From the NCBI GenBank assembly GCA_002633005.1, contig NMRA01000844.1:48049-88119 (forward strand): a stretch of 40,071 nucleotides of DNA, given 5' to 3'. The notes beneath the pieces were generated by a model. It saw only the letters and a program-made list of their open reading frames with translations. It ran no database searches and was not told where the DNA came from. The translations under genes and the position numbers were made by a program. Numbering within the stretch: position 1 is the first letter of the stretch; each line of letters starts with the position of its first letter. The DNA comes from Phoronis australis. Taxonomy: Eukaryota; Phoronida; Phoronidae. Positions 22,943 through 34,153 of this stretch are shown piece after piece.

Positions 22943-23590
22943 CCTAGGTCATATTGCAAAAAATGACAAAAATCACGAACACGTGGTATCTGACACGGCC
23001 GGGGGATACTGGAGTATTTTCAGATGAGGAGTGCAAATTAATACATGCTTTTATTTCCTTCCATCACAATGTGTTTAAGAAATTGTCATTCGTATCTAAG
23101 GTAGTAGACAGAACCCATAGGCATCAGCAACTTTGGTTTTGCTCCTTTTGTGTGGAGCAGGGCAATTACGGCATTAGCGATCACTCCAAGGCAATAAAAC
23201 AATGGCCGAAATAAACTATCGTGGACTAAAACTTGTCTTTTTTCTATCAAATAGGCTTCTGAAATTGAATTCTCTATGAGAAATTTTGTTATTGTCGTTC
23301 GTTCCCGAAAAAATACGATAAATATTAGCCAACTACGATGTCATTATTTTTCTTACCTAGGGAAGTGTGTCTACTGTAATGTCGGATACACAGTTGGTTT
23401 TTGGGCGCCAACAAAAGATTGCAAGAACGCCTTAACGACAAAAAACGTGTTACCTGATCCTGCAAAACTCCTTTCGTTTGGAGTTGAAACTGTACGCTGA
23501 ACATTTTTGACTATACCATGAAAATACTCATGTTAAAAAACATGGAAAGTGCATAGGGACACATCTATCAAGTCGACCTGGCACAGTCAT
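22943..23590. other. Unassigned segment inside the transposon
   Basis: This is where the central part of the gene family would be expected, but I see no convincing similarity in any frame. Open frames at 22954-23214 and 23276-23500 are unsupported. Either the central coding part is deleted and replaced, or it is too decayed to read. Confidence 0.4.
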
Positions 23591-24232
23591 TCACACTATC
23601 CGAGACAGAAGGCGTTAAGTGTGTCAAGGTTTTTTCTCCGTGTGACAAATACCATTCAAACTCATGAAATATGTCAGATGGGGAACAGTGTTTTACCAAA
23701 AAATGGAAATTGCAGACCCACAATTGCGCGATGTGTTGGAAAACGGAGCGTTCTCAATGCGACGTACGAGGAACAACTTCAGTAGATCGGCTGTTGACCT
23801 CTCTTTGGAACAGTCCGTCAACAGGAATGCAGCATCAATCATGACAGGGATAGTGGCTTTCCGCAACTCAGAGAATGCAATGCGTCGATGCTCCCTCTCT
23901 ATGACACAAAGGGCAATAGCTGAACTCAGGACATTTGCAAGATTTGAAATCGGGGAGAATGCAAAAATCAAAAAAGATAACCAACACATGGCATCACTCG
24001 GTGTCAAATTCGACAATTTCTGCAATCCGTTTGAGACCTATGCTCCACCGGGTCTGGTTGATATCCCAACTGGCCAAGCAGCATACCAAGCAACGGAAGA
24101 CTGCCTGATCAATGCGCTGAGCCGAGGCCATGATGCGAGGGAAAATTCCAACAGGAATGGGAAAATGACAGCAGTAGGTTTCTTCGAACATTTAAGCATA
24201 GAGCTGTCCAAAATTTCGCTGCTGAAAACGTG
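23591..24232 (+). pseudogene. Transposon gene, central conserved block
   Basis: A clear open stretch (about 23664-24232) carries the family signature FSMRRT, FSRSAVDLSLEQSVNRNA and SIMTGIVAFRNSENAMRRC, followed by a region rich in charged residues and DARENSNRNG. In intact relatives, as I recall them, this block sits between the N-terminal zinc-finger-like part and the nuclease-like part. It ends at a TGA (24231-24233); the next similar block reads in a different frame, so there is a frameshift here. Confidence 0.7.
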
Positions 24233-25115
24233 AAGAATAAAGCCAAGTCACCCACCTCCCAGAGAAACAAGACAGCCGCAGAGAGTATAATAAGAGATAC
24301 GCATAGTCGTAGTTGTAGCAGAGAGGGCAGACTTCGATCTTCGACAACTTCTCTCACATCCTGTCACACCTTATCCATTAGCACTTGCTCACTGCGGTGG
24401 AGAGCTCGTCAAAACGGAAAAGTCTGCTTTGCTGAAAAAATTGAATTGTTCCAGACAGAACCTATAACAGATGGAGATTTTCTACACGACTACGTAAAGG
24501 TTTTTGATGGCGGACTTCTACATTCAGTCATCTCACAGACGAGAATAGGTGCAACTTGCGAATGAGTTGCACGATCGATGTTATTAGTGGTCTGTTCGGG
24601 AGGGCAGAAGAAGCCCACTTGTGTCTAGACAAGTAAGTAGAAAACTCAATTAAGGAAAGTGAACGGAAACATTGCGGGGACTTTAATTCCATGCCATAAC
24701 AGGGCCTGATTAATCTATGCAACCTTGTTTTTTCCCACGGTGGTGACTGCTACCAGTACTTTCCCGACGATAACCAGCAAGTCATGTTGACAAAACCTGC
24801 CCATCTCCGAGGTGACCACGAGGAAGCAGATACGCTGATTGCGTTCCAAGTCGCAAACATCCTTATCGGTCGTGTTATGGTGAGGGCTTCAGATACAGAC
24901 GTTTTAGTAATTTTGATTGGTACACTTGGACATTAACGGCGAGAAATTAGATCCACGAGCAACGTTGTCATGGACTGTGGGATAGTAAATAACAGAAGAT
25001 TTATCAACATTTCCAACATAGCAAACGTTCTTAAAGAGCGAAAGTAATGACTTGCCAGAGCAATGCCTGGATACCATGCCTTCACTGGATGTGACTACAC
25101 ATCTGTCTTTTATAG
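24233..25115 (+). pseudogene. Transposon gene, PIN/XPG-like nuclease block (broken)
   Basis: Reading with frame changes gives LLSHPVTPYPLALAHCGGE near 24345-24410, then EEADTLIAFQVAN near 24820, ASDTDVLVILIG near 24890-24920, and TGCDYTSVFY at 25084-25113. Acidic motifs followed by D-x-D and then GCDYT are in the order seen in FEN1/XPG-type PIN nucleases, so a metal-dependent nuclease fold is inferred. At least four in-frame stops are present (for example near 24500, 24690, 24930 and 25045). The block ends at a good donor, GTATGT at 25116. Confidence 0.68.
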
Positions 25116-25283
25116 GTATGTTATCGAAATCTTGATTATTGCAGTAGTAACAAGAATTGATGAAATTCGATTAGCTGTGATAACGTCTGCCCTGAACTCT
25201 AATCAACGTGTTATGGTTGCCTCTTTTAAATAAAAAAGGTTTCTACTTTGAATTAGTTTTACACGCAATTCCTTACTTTTCAG

Positions 25284-25495
25284 AAAAGAGAAAATCAAGC
25301 CCATGGACATTGCTGAAAGTGATGAAAGGTTCATCAATATGTTCACTAGTTTTGAAGATGTGCATGGCAGTATCGATATCGGTTTAGTCGCTGAATTCGT
25401 ACAGTGTATGTCACATGTACGCAAAAAGTGAGCTCAAAAATATTAACGAGGACCGGTTCGTCAAACTTATGGACATGACTGGCAAAGTTGCTGAG
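25284..25495 (+). pseudogene. Transposon gene, exon after the GCDYT motif
   Basis: The acceptor CCTTACTTTTCAG (to 25283) opens KEKIKPMDIAESDERF and later FVQCMSHVRKK, joining in frame with the GCDYTSVFY block to give the family order GCDYTS, then K-x-K-I/V-K-P. A TGA near 25427 and a frame change interrupt it before the GTACAT donor at 25496. Flanking introns of 168 and 106 bp are retained, so this is not a processed retrocopy. Confidence 0.65.
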
Positions 25496-25601
25496 GTACA
25501 TGTATATGTTGATAACCTGTAAACAACATAAATATTCGATCTGATAACATTTAGCTACCATCAAAGTCAGCTAGGCTTAATGTTTTTCAATTTCCTTTCA
25601 G

Positions 25602-26041
25602 GAGAATCCACTTGCAAATGTAAAACGAATTGACTGTGCGTTGCTCCCGCCTTGACTCCGCGGCCTACAGATGAAGATTCGCCGAACTCAGCGGTATGGA
25701 CCCGTGCAGCGACAGCATATCCTAGGGATGGTCTGACAGTATCAACTGATTATGGTTGGCATGCAACTGAAACTCACACACTTCTGCCAAATTGGTTCGA
25801 GGGGTCCATTCTCCCTGACATATTGTTCAGTTCGAATGCAGAATTCAACAACAGTAAAATTGGGACTGAAGCAACCAGCATTAGAGATAGTTCTTCTGAA
25901 GACCTGTCAGATTCCGAAGATGGTCTACGGAGTGAAGATTCCGACTCTGATGAAGAGGATGAATTACAACACTTTGGATTTGACAAAAACATGCATAGCG
26001 ATAAGTCTCCTTTTATATTTTTGTGTTTGGTACTCATGTAG
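25602..26041 (+). pseudogene. Transposon gene, last exon
   Basis: The acceptor TTTCCTTTCAG (to 25601) leads into ENPLANVKRIDCALLPP, an in-frame TGA, then after a frame change an open stretch with AVWTRAATAYPRDG, YGWHA and LPNWFEGSILPDIL, ending in a very acidic Ser/Asp/Glu-rich tail. The LPP, HGW-like and W-x-G-x-x-P sequence order is the usual C-terminus of the family as I know it. A TAG stop is at 26039-26041. Confidence 0.65.
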
Positions 26042-26538
26042 GGTGTTCTCCAAAAAGGATGGAAAAATCTTTATGGCACCTCACGTTGGGTCCATATAGT
26101 CGTCTTAAAGCTGTAAGGTACCTGTAGATAAAACACTGTTCATGTTGCGAACTTGTTATTCACAATGCTCGGGAATAACGAGTCCTAATAGTTTTTCAGT
26201 TAAGTTAGTTTGATAAGCATTTTGTTTACCAGACATAGATATTCGAGAAATATAACTGTTCGATTTATGTCTTCATAGTGCAATTAAAACATGTTCAAAT
26301 TGATTATCAATGGACATGGTATACGGTGCTTAATCATCGCCCCAAGGATTCATATTCGGTGAGGGGGTATGCAATCATTTTGTACCTTCTTTGGAAATCT
26401 TGACTGGTTTGCAGTTTATGTTTCACCAATTTATTTGTATTATTACTAGAGTAGGCCTATGTGCATTTGAATAGGGAGAGTGGGGCATCTAATTAAATGT
26501 CAACCGGGAATGGACCAAATCTCTACTTGCTACTGCCC

Positions 26539-27296
26539 CACAGCGTTGTTGCATGTAGAGTGTTGCTGGGCATTATGCAAATGGTTATAAATCGGTTACC
26601 TGATGGGTTAATCTACCTCAACTCGGGTATTTGGGCGTGTCTGGAGGGGCTAACTAGAGTTGTCTGGTAGTGCTTATTCGTGATACTCGGGGCTGCGATG
26701 AATATTTGTAACTGGTTTCGTGCGGCTACCTCTTGGATTGATTTAGCTCAAATTTAGCCCTTTTTGATAATCGTCTGGCAAGGGCACCCCACCGCAGAAA
26801 TTGTTTGGCAACTAACTTTTGTGCCATCGTGCAATTGGTTTTGATGGGTCGTTCTAGTTCAATTCTGGTATCTGGGCGTGTCTGGCGGGGGTAACCCACC
26901 ACTAGATTTATCTGGCAGTGTTCATACGGTGACTATTTTGCGACTGGTTTCAAGCGGTTACCTCTTGGATTGATCTAGCTCAATTTTTGTACCCTGTATA
27001 TGTTCATATGGCGGTTAGTCCTCACCATTGAAATTGCCTGGCAGTGTCCAATTTTGATACATTGGATTACGTAGTAGGTATCCAAGGCAGTTTGAAGTGG
27101 TTACCAGAAAAGTTGATCTAGCTCAATTTTCGAGTGCCATTCTCTTGGCTCCCCTGACCACACCGACCAGAGCGAACCTGCCTGACGGCCATTTCCAAAC
27201 ATCAAGATACCCATAGAGCACTGTGGCACCAAAGAAAATTGGTTACCTTTTCATACCCAAAAAAGCTCTAAGATCCCTGTCTATACATGTATGAGC
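26539..27296 (-). repeat. Right terminal inverted repeat with ~140-bp units
   Basis: Reverse complement of the left repeat, but longer. GGTTACC-type sites occur at 26594, 26724 (GGCTACC), 26956, 27099 and 27241. The first four are each followed after seven bases by TTGATCTAGCTC-like sequence. A degraded unit lies near 26840-26870. Units have been gained here or lost on the left. Confidence 0.8.
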
Positions 27297-27299
27297 AGT

Positions 27300-29320
27300 A
27301 CTAAGAAAATGAGGTCAGTTTTGTTGGCGGTAAGTTGAATGGCTAAATCTTGATTTGAATAAATAATCGAAGGCTGGAGCATGTTTGGAGATGGTCACAT
27401 ATACATCTCGGCACCATGCTTTGTACCATTTCGTGTAGCAAACTCAAAAACTTAAAATGTGATTCCTGTTTCAAAATAACCCAACAGGAGAAACGAAAAA
27501 CAACCCTTAAGAATGATTCCATATAAAAACCGTATGAAAATGAAAAATAACTATATACTCAAAGTTTCACGCACAGCTAACATTTTGTGCATGTGTTGGG
27601 ATGCTGGCCCAAAGTACACTGCTGAAATATTTGCACTCAATGACCTTTGGTTACCGAGATATGACCTATTTGGCTATAAAGGCATATTTTGCATTTTTTC
27701 ATGTCAGTAAAACTGCTCTTTTGGAACGGTAAAAGATCAAACTTGGAAAACTGTGGACAAAGTTTGACATTGATGGTCATAAAGACTTACGTAAGGTTAG
27801 TAAGAAAATGAAATTTGAAATTCATAGGAACATTTAAATTTCCAGCAGGGGAGAAAAATCCAAGACCACTTTTCGGGCCAGTCACAAGTGGCAAGATGTT
27901 GCTTAACCTGCCTGCTATATCGGAATATATTTCAAGTTGAAATTCTCTGTGTAGACACTTCTAAGACTGATCTTTGGTAGTTGTTCTTAAAAAAACTTGT
28001 TTCTTATACATTTAGTGCTAAACGTGGCCCTCGAAGTTGGGCATTTTGTGATATGACCTTACTCTGACCGACAAGAGAATTGAGGCTACTCTTTTAATTC
28101 AGAGATATCACCTAAAATATATGATCTAATATCAACAATGCAATATCACAGAAATTTAAGTTTCACTTTTGAGACCCCAATTTTCTGAAACATTCTGTTC
28201 AATTTTACCAGTAGCATTTTAGGGTTCGAAATTACATGCACTTCCTATCAGTGCAAAAATAGGGAGGAATTTCCTTCTTGTACATTTGGTCAATTTTCGT
28301 TACTAAAGTGGGATCGCGGAGGAAATGTGGCCTTCATTAGCTGTGTTAAAGACGTCAGAAGTCATCTGAGGTCGTGCAAAGTACCACAGAAGTTTGAAAG
28401 TATATTGGAATTACAGTTGATTCTTGCCAGAGCTGAATAGAGGAGGCAGGACTGGCAAACAAATGGAAATGCGTCGTTATATGTTTTACACAACGACATG
28501 AGTTTGGACTTGGCTTTAGACAAAAGTTGACGTGCTGTTATCCAGAGCACATCTAGAACGAAGCGGAAGATTGAACGGGGCGTTGACTTTCGCATGTCGT
28601 AAAAGATTTTTTGCCAGTTTGATTTCTTACTCTCTGTTGGTGCAAGTAAGATAGTAGCAACTGCTAAAAAGGTACTTCTTATTTATCACAACTGTTGGCC
28701 TGGGTCAACAGGTCATATTTTCAGTTCAGAATATTGTATTAGCTGTCGCTGACAACTTTCGACTTACTGACTGCCCAGGTACACAAACCTGATAGGCCTA
28801 TCCGGTTAGCCGCACGGGTTAGGATGGACTGCTGGAGTTTGAAAATTGCCACCCTGTTAAAATCGTGATGAGACCACGAAAACGCAAGTACATGTACCAT
28901 ACTTGTGCAACAGGTGACCCATCTTTATACACATCTTTAGTACATGTGACTTGTGAGAGCTGGTGAAATCGTCACCAGATTTGCCATTCCACTAGTTTGC
29001 TCTGGTCGGCATTGAAGCTAGTAGATTATGCCAGAGCAATAATGGCGACCATCCCTGAGGTGATTGCTTGCCGTAATTTGTATTTTAATATTTACGTCAA
29101 AATATTTTCTAAGTATGGAAAAAAGCTCCACTCATGATTATACCCCACGACTCAAAGGCTGACAATACAGTTCACTTCCCTTTAAAATTGTAAAGGTAGT
29201 TGATCATAATTTTTCACTTATTCAGTACTTTTTGCCATGCAGTCATCTCTGACTTGTCGGTCAGCCGTATTCAGATGTGCACCTCACCAGTTTCTGAATA
29301 GAACACGGGTTTTTATGAGC
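27300..29320. other. Intron sequence, nothing recognised
   Basis: AT-rich DNA right of the large transposon. Short open frames lack splice sites or motifs. No repeat shared with other parts of the window was noticed. Confidence 0.5.
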
Positions 29321-29339
29321 CAACATGACAGAGGAAGCC

Positions 29340-30380
29340 AAATTTTGGATGGATACAACAACTGGTGTGCCCCCTAGTGGAACTCCTAGTTTTATACATT
29401 TACCTCTGCATCTTCAAAGCTCCTTATCGGGTTTTCAAGAAATTTGGCACATAACAATCTATTATGGAGATGTCGTCATCCTCCCATTTCAGTTCGGATG
29501 TATTTGAGGTATTTTGTTCCACCCAGTGGCCATTTTTACTGTTTTCGAGTCTGCCCCTCTATCAAACAAACCATCCATAGAATGATTGTGAAAATTGGCA
29601 TACATGTTTTTAATGTGAAGATAATGGTTGACGATAACCTTCCGACGACTTTGACTCCCGCTAGTGTCAGTTTTGTTTTTTGTAGCGCTCAATGGCTGTT
29701 TCTACTAAACCCATTGCAGGATCTATATTCGATTTAGCAAGTGCATTTACATGAAGTTGAAAGCTGACGACGACGACTTTCAGACGGATCCAACAAACGC
29801 TGTGCCCCCTAGTGGCAATTTCATTTTTTTCCGTTTTCTCCTGTTTCTCTGAAGTTCCTTGATGGATTTTTATGAAATTTGGTAAACAGCTTTCCATTAC
29901 AGAAACGGCGTTGTTTGATGATTTGACATATTTTACGCCAAGGGCCATTTTTATTGTTTCCTAGTCTGTTCATGGCTTCCGCCCCTCAGTCAACCAAACC
30001 ACTCTAAGCATAGTGTGAAGAGAACGGTTAATGATGATTTTCCAACGACATCGACTACTGTGGCACTTCCTAGTTGCAGTTTTGTTTTTTGCGCCCATAG
30101 CTGTATCTTTTAAGCCCACTGCAGGATCTTGATTAATTCTAGTAAGTGTATTTATGTGAATTTAACCACGGACGACGATGACTTTCCAATGAGTCTGTTC
30201 CCCCTAGTCGCAATTTCATGTTTTTTTTTCTTTCCTCTTTTACTTCTAAGTTCCTTGGCAGATTTTTATTGGATTTGATACATACATGTAGCTTTCTATT
30301 AAAGAAACAATGACATTTTCCCGTTTTGGGATGGATTGGACGTATTTTGCGGTGTTGTGTGGAAATGCATCATACACTAA
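29340..30380. repeat. Degenerate ~0.4-kb tandem repeat
   Basis: About two and a half diverged units. GTGCCCCCTAGTGG starts near 29366 and 29802, with a decayed form near 30197. Each is followed by the same order of words: GGATTTTTATGAAATTTGG, GGCCATTTTTA, CAAACCA, GATTTTCCAACGAC, TTTTGTTTTTTG and CCCACTGCAGGATCT. The spacing is about 436 and 395 bp. Open frames across it are not conserved between units, so it is non-coding satellite-like DNA. Confidence 0.75.
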
Positions 30381-33300
30381 ACCTAGTATACCTTCACAAA
30401 CTGTGGTCCGCCGCATGAACAGAATTGTGTTTAACTGGTAAGTCGCAACTTAAATACTGGTTTGGAAAGCCGGTAACTTGGATATAAATGAAAGTATTAT
30501 GTTTTCAATCGTAAATATCCGTACACGTTATTTTTCTGAAATTGCAAATTCCATTGGTGCACTGCCACCATGCTCGGCCGCTTTTGTGTAGTACAAGAAG
30601 CATTGCGTGACCCTTTGTATGTCCAATAGCACGACAGTTCTGCTCGTATCCATCGTCCTCTTTTCACTAGTGATCTCGAAGACTTTGATTATTTTTAGTA
30701 TGAACTTTGCTAATAGTTTGAGAGGACTTTTTCAAGCGCATGTACAGGGACTTGTCCAGGAGGTCTGAAAATGGACCAGCATGTACTGCAGGCAGTGCCT
30801 GGGATTCTTAGTCCGTTACGGTGTTCAAAAACTGCACCAATCAAAGGGGAATTGGCACCTATCAAAACTGACTTTTTGAGTTCAGTAATCCTATGATAGA
30901 TTTTTATTTTTGCACCAGCAAAACTGAAAATCCTCGAAGAAAAATTCTCATACAGCTCCCATGATCTCCTTCATCACTGATGTAGCAAAATGAATGATAT
31001 TTGTTCTATTTGACAGCTTGGTCGGCAGATAATTGCACAATCGAGTAGCGCCTCCTAGAGTCTTTAAATCTAACTGACAGTGAGCAGATTGGAAGGAAAG
31101 TGTGTGAGTTGCATGTATGTAAAAAACTAACTGTACAAAAACTATGAAAGAAACAAGATTTTTTTATTCTTGCGTTGGGCGGAAAAAAAAAACAGCAGTA
31201 ACAGATGGAGGTTAACTCATGTTCCAAAAGAATCCGATATAGATTTGGGAGAGCGATAAAAATGTGTAAAAATGGCCTTAATAATAAGCAGTGGAAATGA
31301 CATTTTTTTAAGGTAAAATGGGAGGACATAAAAATTATTCAATCCATCCGAACTAATTTTTCTTGTATGTTATTCTTCTTTCTGCTATGTAGTTATTTTT
31401 TCTATAGCGAGAAGCGATAATGTGCTGTTGCTGACAAAAATTCACCTACTTCCCAGTACTTGTATTTTGCTATTTTTCAGAAAAAGTACAAAGTGGTCGT
31501 AAAAAGGGTACAAAAAATTCAGGCTCAGGTTTCTTTTGACAAGGCCAGCTGATGTTCTAAATTTCAAAAAATGGTGATTTTGCATATATAGCTCACCATC
31601 TGGTTTTTATATGAAATTGCTCTTAAACTAGTGCAATTAATTATCGCTAGCGATATTCCTTGGGTAAAAAGCCTCCAAAAAGAACTAACGCAAAGTCGTC
31701 CCGTGGTACATACATGTAATGGAATCGAGGCTTCTAAAGTTATTTTTACCACAGTCGGAAGAGCAGAAATACACTGTACATCGTCGCACACTGCCAAAAA
31801 AACTCCATGTTGTTTCAATGTCGTATGCTGTGTTCTCATATCCCTGTGTATTCTAGCTGTGCACTTCATAACTATTTTGTCGATGGACTGTGACGCCAGA
31901 ATTTATAAAGTGACTGACCTATACCAGTGGATTAAGCTGCTTACTCGGAACCGGGTACTAGTGGTTGAATGTTATCAGTAGCCACAAATTGCTACCTGTT
32001 CACAATAACCTCTTATTTCAGTCACCATTTCAACCTCCGCCGGTAGACATCAATTTCATCCTGATTGCCACCATTTTCGCACCATGCCACCAATTCTACC
32101 TTTTTGCGAGCGGTACCTCTGCTTAGACGACCGAAATTGAAACACTACGTGACCCCACGTTTTTTAAAGATTTGTTGTACGCAAAGTTTAACGAAAAAAC
32201 GCAGGCTGTGAAAAAAAAGCATTATACATTAAGATTGTGCCGATCACTCATAACGACAATCGGTAGGCAATGCATTTTAGAAACTGAACTTGCCTATGTG
32301 ACATGTGTATGGAAAACTATTTGTATGAAACACTTGTTTAATGTTATTTCAAACCTTATTTAGAGGCCTCTATTCTAACTCGTACATCAAAAACTAAGCT
32401 GTGTCAACTAGCAAAAGTAGATATTTTCTGAAAGACAAAAGATCAGGAAATATACAAATATATTTTACAATTATGTATCATTATTATTATTACGTAAACA
32501 TCTTTATTTAATTCAAAATCTCATTTTTAAGAAAGGAACATCCATAGCAAAACAACCCCTCTGTAAATTTCAATAAAATCTTGTTTAAATGAGAACTACT
32601 CCAAATACCTCAAATCGATGCTAGGAATTTTCGATTAGTCCTTTCGTTTGGTTTATATAACAAATCAAATCGCAAAACCCGGTAAGGAATTTCTGTAGAA
32701 AATAGAAGTCGTATTCGTCTTTGCTACATTTCGACAAAACTAGGTATTTTTGTCAAAAATCCTAAAAGGGCCTTTGAGGTTGATGAATAATTATTAAGTT
32801 TGGAAAGTTTCAGCGAATTTCACCAAGCTGTTTCGAGAAGACGTGTTCCTGAGTTCAAATAAAGTCGGTTTGCCGAAGCCGAGGAGAAGCCGATTAAATT
32901 GTTACGCGTGAAAATCTTAAAGTCTTCAGTGAAAATTTGTTTTTGGTCAATATAACCTATACGTGCCTTAACCATGTTAGCTATTTCAACATTCACTCAC
33001 AATGTCAACTGAATTTGTGGTGTGTAATTAACTTTCATTAACGCGTACCGTCCTAAGCCATGAAATTTGACCACCATTGCTATTAACGTATCACGTGCCT
33101 AGAGACAGATAAGAAACCCTGTAAGAAATGGATGAAAAAATGGACTCAGTGGTTAAAGAATGTCGTTAGAGATTGAAATAGCGAAATGTCAAATTTGCGT
33201 AAAGATTTATTTCTTTTCACAACTTGCTGTGTTCATGACAACAGAGGCGTGACACACTCGTACCACTCTTTCTAAACGGTCGTATGCATGTAGACTACAG

Positions 33301-33700
33301 CTGTCTCAGGATCACATGCTTTGTACCTGCCGGGAGATTCGCTTTGAGTGACCGCCTTGTAACATTTGACATCAGATAAGTAGTAAACGGGTTGTGCATT
33401 TCCAAGGTTGCTCTGAATATGTGGATTAGTTGATGCCGAGTGGCACATTTTGGCTCTACGCTTTCTGTGAATGTTGGCGTTCGAACTAGGAAAATCTGGA
33501 GGTATCTGTTCAATTTAATGGTTTTGATGTCACCAAATGTTACTAGTGAACTTGTTACGGTCGCAGATAAAATTTTTAAAGGAGAATACTACCCAAAAAA
33601 CAACCTATTTTGTATCAATTTAGATTGAGTAGTTCTACTCGATAACGGTACGTTCGGTTGTGTTACCTGACACCTGACGGCAGACGGAGGTGTCGAAATT
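30381..33700. other. Intron sequence, nothing recognised
   Basis: AT-rich sequence with many homopolymer runs and no supported exon, repeat array or RNA gene. Confidence 0.45.
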
Positions 33701-33702
33701 AT

Positions 33703-33718
33703 CCAATGACGTCATTGG
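33703..33718. promoter_or_regulatory. CRE palindrome flanked by CCAAT boxes
   Basis: The perfect 16-bp palindrome CCAATGACGTCATTGG combines a full cAMP-response-element core, TGACGTCA, with CCAAT and ATTGG on either side. Such sites bind bZIP factors (CREB/ATF) and NF-Y in animals. No transcript start was found next to it, so a promoter or intronic enhancer role is only a suggestion. Confidence 0.35.
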
Positions 33719-33918
33719 TTTCACACGCAGTCTGTTCAGCAGTTCACAACACGGGTTACTGATGTCAGCTCATCGCTTGAATTCATCGTTTAACACCAAT
33801 AAATCATTAAACTTCGATGTAAACCCTTAACAAAGTTCGGCCGAACAATTTACCAAGGTTCGTTGCAGTAGGTTGGGGTCTGTTCGGAGATAAATTCGAA
33901 GTATTCTTCCGTGAAATA

Positions 33919-34153
33919 CATGCGTGCAACCAGGCGAGGGGGGCAACCAGGAGCGAAGTGGACAAAAAGGTCCGCCTCGGAGAAACAAAAAAGTCCGACA
34001 AAACGAGACAAAAAGTCCACTAAACAGGCGCAAACGTACAACTCGCAGCTGTGGCCGTGGTACCCCGTTTTTTAGTCCTGCTTTTGTCTGTAAAAGGTCC
34101 ACATGGTCGAAAATTTGAGCCCCCACCCATATTAAAGGCTGGGTGCGCGCATG
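33919..34153 (+). mobile_element. CATGCGCG MITE, dispersed copy
   Basis: A 235-bp relative of 6921-7182: CATGCGTGCAACC at the left end, GGGTGCGCGCATG at the right end, and shared inner words GAGAAACAAAAAA, ACGAGACAAAA, GTACCCC and TTTAGTCCTGCT. It is flanked by AAATA and ATATA, a possible 5-bp target duplication with one mismatch. It is clearly diverged from the other copies, so the family is not newly arrived. Confidence 0.7.

Larger units (their letters stand above)
18858..27296 (+). mobile_element. Large DNA transposon with long inverted repeats
   Basis: About 8.4 kb bounded by two long inverted repeats (18858-19388 and 26539-27296) and enclosing a decayed multi-exon gene at 20581-26041. 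The outer ends correspond as CTCATACACATG on the left and the complement CATGTATGAG on the right; homology may run 40 bp further out. The encoded family has PIN/XPG-like nuclease motifs, which recalls Academ elements, but I did not recognise the transposase core, so class is unassigned. It sits in sense orientation in the intron of the ShKT gene. The gene has several stops and frameshifts, so the copy is inactive. Confidence 0.65.

Noticed and set aside
22954-23500. Two open frames in the centre of the large transposon
   Set aside because: I could not match them to the expected central part of the gene family, and stop codons separate them. They are treated as unassigned sequence.
20581-26041. 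A processed (retro-copied) pseudogene
   Set aside because: Introns with normal splice sites are retained between family blocks and no poly-A tail is seen at the 3' end.
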